Positions 11,600 to 12,547 of a stretch of DNA of 12,547 bases are shown piece after piece. The stretch is from JAFGPF01 sp964409485. GTDB taxonomy: Bacteria; Chloroflexota; Dehalococcoidia; Dehalococcoidales; RBG-16-60-22. The number at the start of each line of letters is the position of its first letter. Position 1 is the first letter of the stretch. The notes beneath the pieces were generated by a model, which worked only from the letters and a program-made list of their open reading frames with translations, searched no databases and had not been told where the DNA came from. The translations under genes were made by a program, and so were the position numbers. The stretch covers positions 1 to 12,547 of the forward strand of contig CAYPDM010000046.1 in assembly GCA_964409485.1 (NCBI GenBank), given 5' to 3'.

Positions 11600-12547
11600 A
11601 CTTCTTCTCGGTGCCCTCCGGGGGCATACCGTTATCGTCCCAGCCGCGCTCCTTATAGTAAAGAGAGAGCAGTTCCTGGAAAGCGTCCTTATCGACCGCT
11701 TTGCCCGCGTTGGGGCCGGTAAGCGCCGGGCTGGCGTAGACCTTATAGGGGAGACTGTCGTCCTTGCGACTGACCCCCAGCTTAACGTTTATCAGGCGGG
11801 TAAGGTCGTAGATATCGTTGGAGAGAGCCAGCAGCTGCTCCAGCGTCAATTCGTGCCCTGTTACGTATTTATAAAAGTTTTCGTAATGTCTTTCGTTGAG
11901 GCCGAGCTCTATCCAGGGCAGGCGGCAGACGCCGAGCATATCGAACAGGGGGCGGAGCGTCTGGTGGTAGATAACCGTCTTTACCCTCTCCTCGTCGGAC
12001 CAGCTTTGCCCCTCCTCGATTTCCCGGGCGATTGTCCAGGCTCGCGTGTGGTGGGCGCCGATGTCCGAGGTGGCGTAGGCCAGCGCCATCGAGCTTCCGC
12101 CGCGGCTGTCGTAGGCGGATTGCTCCAGTCCTTTCACTTCTAGTATCAGCCTGTCCATTTCCGGCCATTTTTGGATGATGCAACGCGGCCCATCGGCGAT
12201 TATATCTCCTATTCCTTCACGATTGGCTATTTTACGTATCAGGTTAAGAATAGCATCATCATCGCCCCAGGTGATTTCGGCACCGTCGAGGTCGGACAGG
12301 GAGATGATACCCTTCTCGTAGCCTTCTATGATAGCCCCGACGAGGTTGCCGGCGGAAATCGTATCAAGGCCGAGTTCGTCACAGAGCCTGTTCGCCGATA
12401 GTATCGCCGCAAAGTCGTCGATGCCCACGTTGGAGCCAAGCATGGCGCAGGACTCGTATTCCGGCCCCTCCACCACCGTACCGGCGTATTTACCGTTCTT
12501 GACCAGGCAGATGTTGCTGCAGCTCATGGAACAGGAGAAACAGGCGC
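11589..12547 (-). CDS. aor: Aldehyde:ferredoxin oxidoreductase (tungsten-type), C-terminal part, 5' partial
   Basis: The frame is open to the right edge of the window, giving about 319 of the usual 600 or so residues. At the edge the code reads ACFSCSMSC, the C-x2-C-x3-C arrangement that binds the [4Fe-4S] cluster in AOR enzymes; the fourth cysteine is in LFDMLGVCRLP, the AOR pattern D-x2-G-x-C. In between are EYESCAMLGSNVGI, LDTISAGNLVGAIIEGYEKGI and GIGDIIADG, all typical of AOR domains 2 and 3. AORs hold a tungstopterin cofactor and oxidise aldehydes to acids with ferredoxin, mainly aldehydes derived from 2-oxoacids of amino acids. This fits the iorAB genes in the same region. An internal ATG at 12525-12527 is not the true start because the cluster cysteines lie before it. 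The N-terminal pterin-binding domain is outside the window. The stop is TGA, with the DUF6512-like gene 24 bp downstream on the same strand. Confidence 0.9.
   Translation of the reverse strand, partial: ACFSCSMSCSNICLVKNGKYAGTVVEGPEYESCAMLGSNVGIDDFAAILSANRLCDELGLDTISAGNLVGAIIEGYEKGIISLSDLDGAEITWGDDDAILNLIRKIANREGIGDIIADGPRCIIQKWPEMDRLILEVKGLEQSAYDSRGGSSMALAYATSDIGAHHTRAWTIAREIEEGQSWSDEERVKTVIYHQTLRPLFDMLGVCRLPWIELGLNERHYENFYKYVTGHELTLEQLLALSNDIYDLTRLINVKLGVSRKDDSLPYKVYASPALTGPNAGKAVDKDAFQELLSLYYKERGWDDNGMPPEGTEKKFDD

Overview
The window looks like a metagenome scaffold piece from a strict anaerobe with a moderately GC-rich genome. It carries an indolepyruvate-type 2-oxoacid oxidoreductase, a tungsten-type aldehyde:ferredoxin oxidoreductase, a small two-cluster ferredoxin, paired FAD oxidoreductases and a probable selenoprotein. 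This gene mix would fit an uncultured Chloroflexota (Dehalococcoidia-like) or a syntrophic sediment bacterium. That placement is inference; the window has no rRNA or other marker gene.

Layout. Positions 2-106 hold the last codons of a zinc-type alcohol dehydrogenase, convergent with a SnoaL-like (NTF2-fold) gene at 120-551. A 190-bp divergent intergenic region with overlapping promoters separates that gene from iorA-iorB (742-4666). Here iorA is a 1098-residue chimera: a complete GltD/NfnB-like FAD/NADPH module is inserted inside its C-terminal ferredoxin domain. Next is a low-GC patch (about 4690-5400). It contains a small GIY-YIG nuclease gene flanked by two inverted hairpin repeats, and a 96-aa gene of unknown function. 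Positions 5401-8464 hold two tandem paralogous FAD-dependent oxidoreductases on the minus strand. The first is cut by a 100-N scaffold gap flanked by an exact 55-bp duplication, almost certainly an assembly artefact. A second divergent promoter region leads to a plus-strand cluster: an FmdB-type zinc ribbon protein, a 2x[4Fe-4S] ferredoxin, and an exported MsrA whose catalytic cysteine codon is TGA, followed by a bacterial SECIS-like hairpin. The right end, on the minus strand, carries two membrane proteins (DUF4870-like and DUF6512-like) and the C-terminal part of an aldehyde:ferredoxin oxidoreductase that runs off the window.

Functional reading. The iorAB chimera and the aldehyde oxidoreductase both work at ferredoxin potential on keto acids and aldehydes from amino-acid breakdown. 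The GltD insert would give the 2-oxoacid oxidoreductase its own NAD(P)H connection. Sec-MsrA repairs oxidised methionine outside the cytoplasm. The three observations most worth following are the GIY-YIG gene with covarying flanking hairpins, the Sec-MsrA with its hairpin, and the IorA-GltD domain insertion. No tRNA, rRNA, CRISPR array, transposase or integrase was seen.
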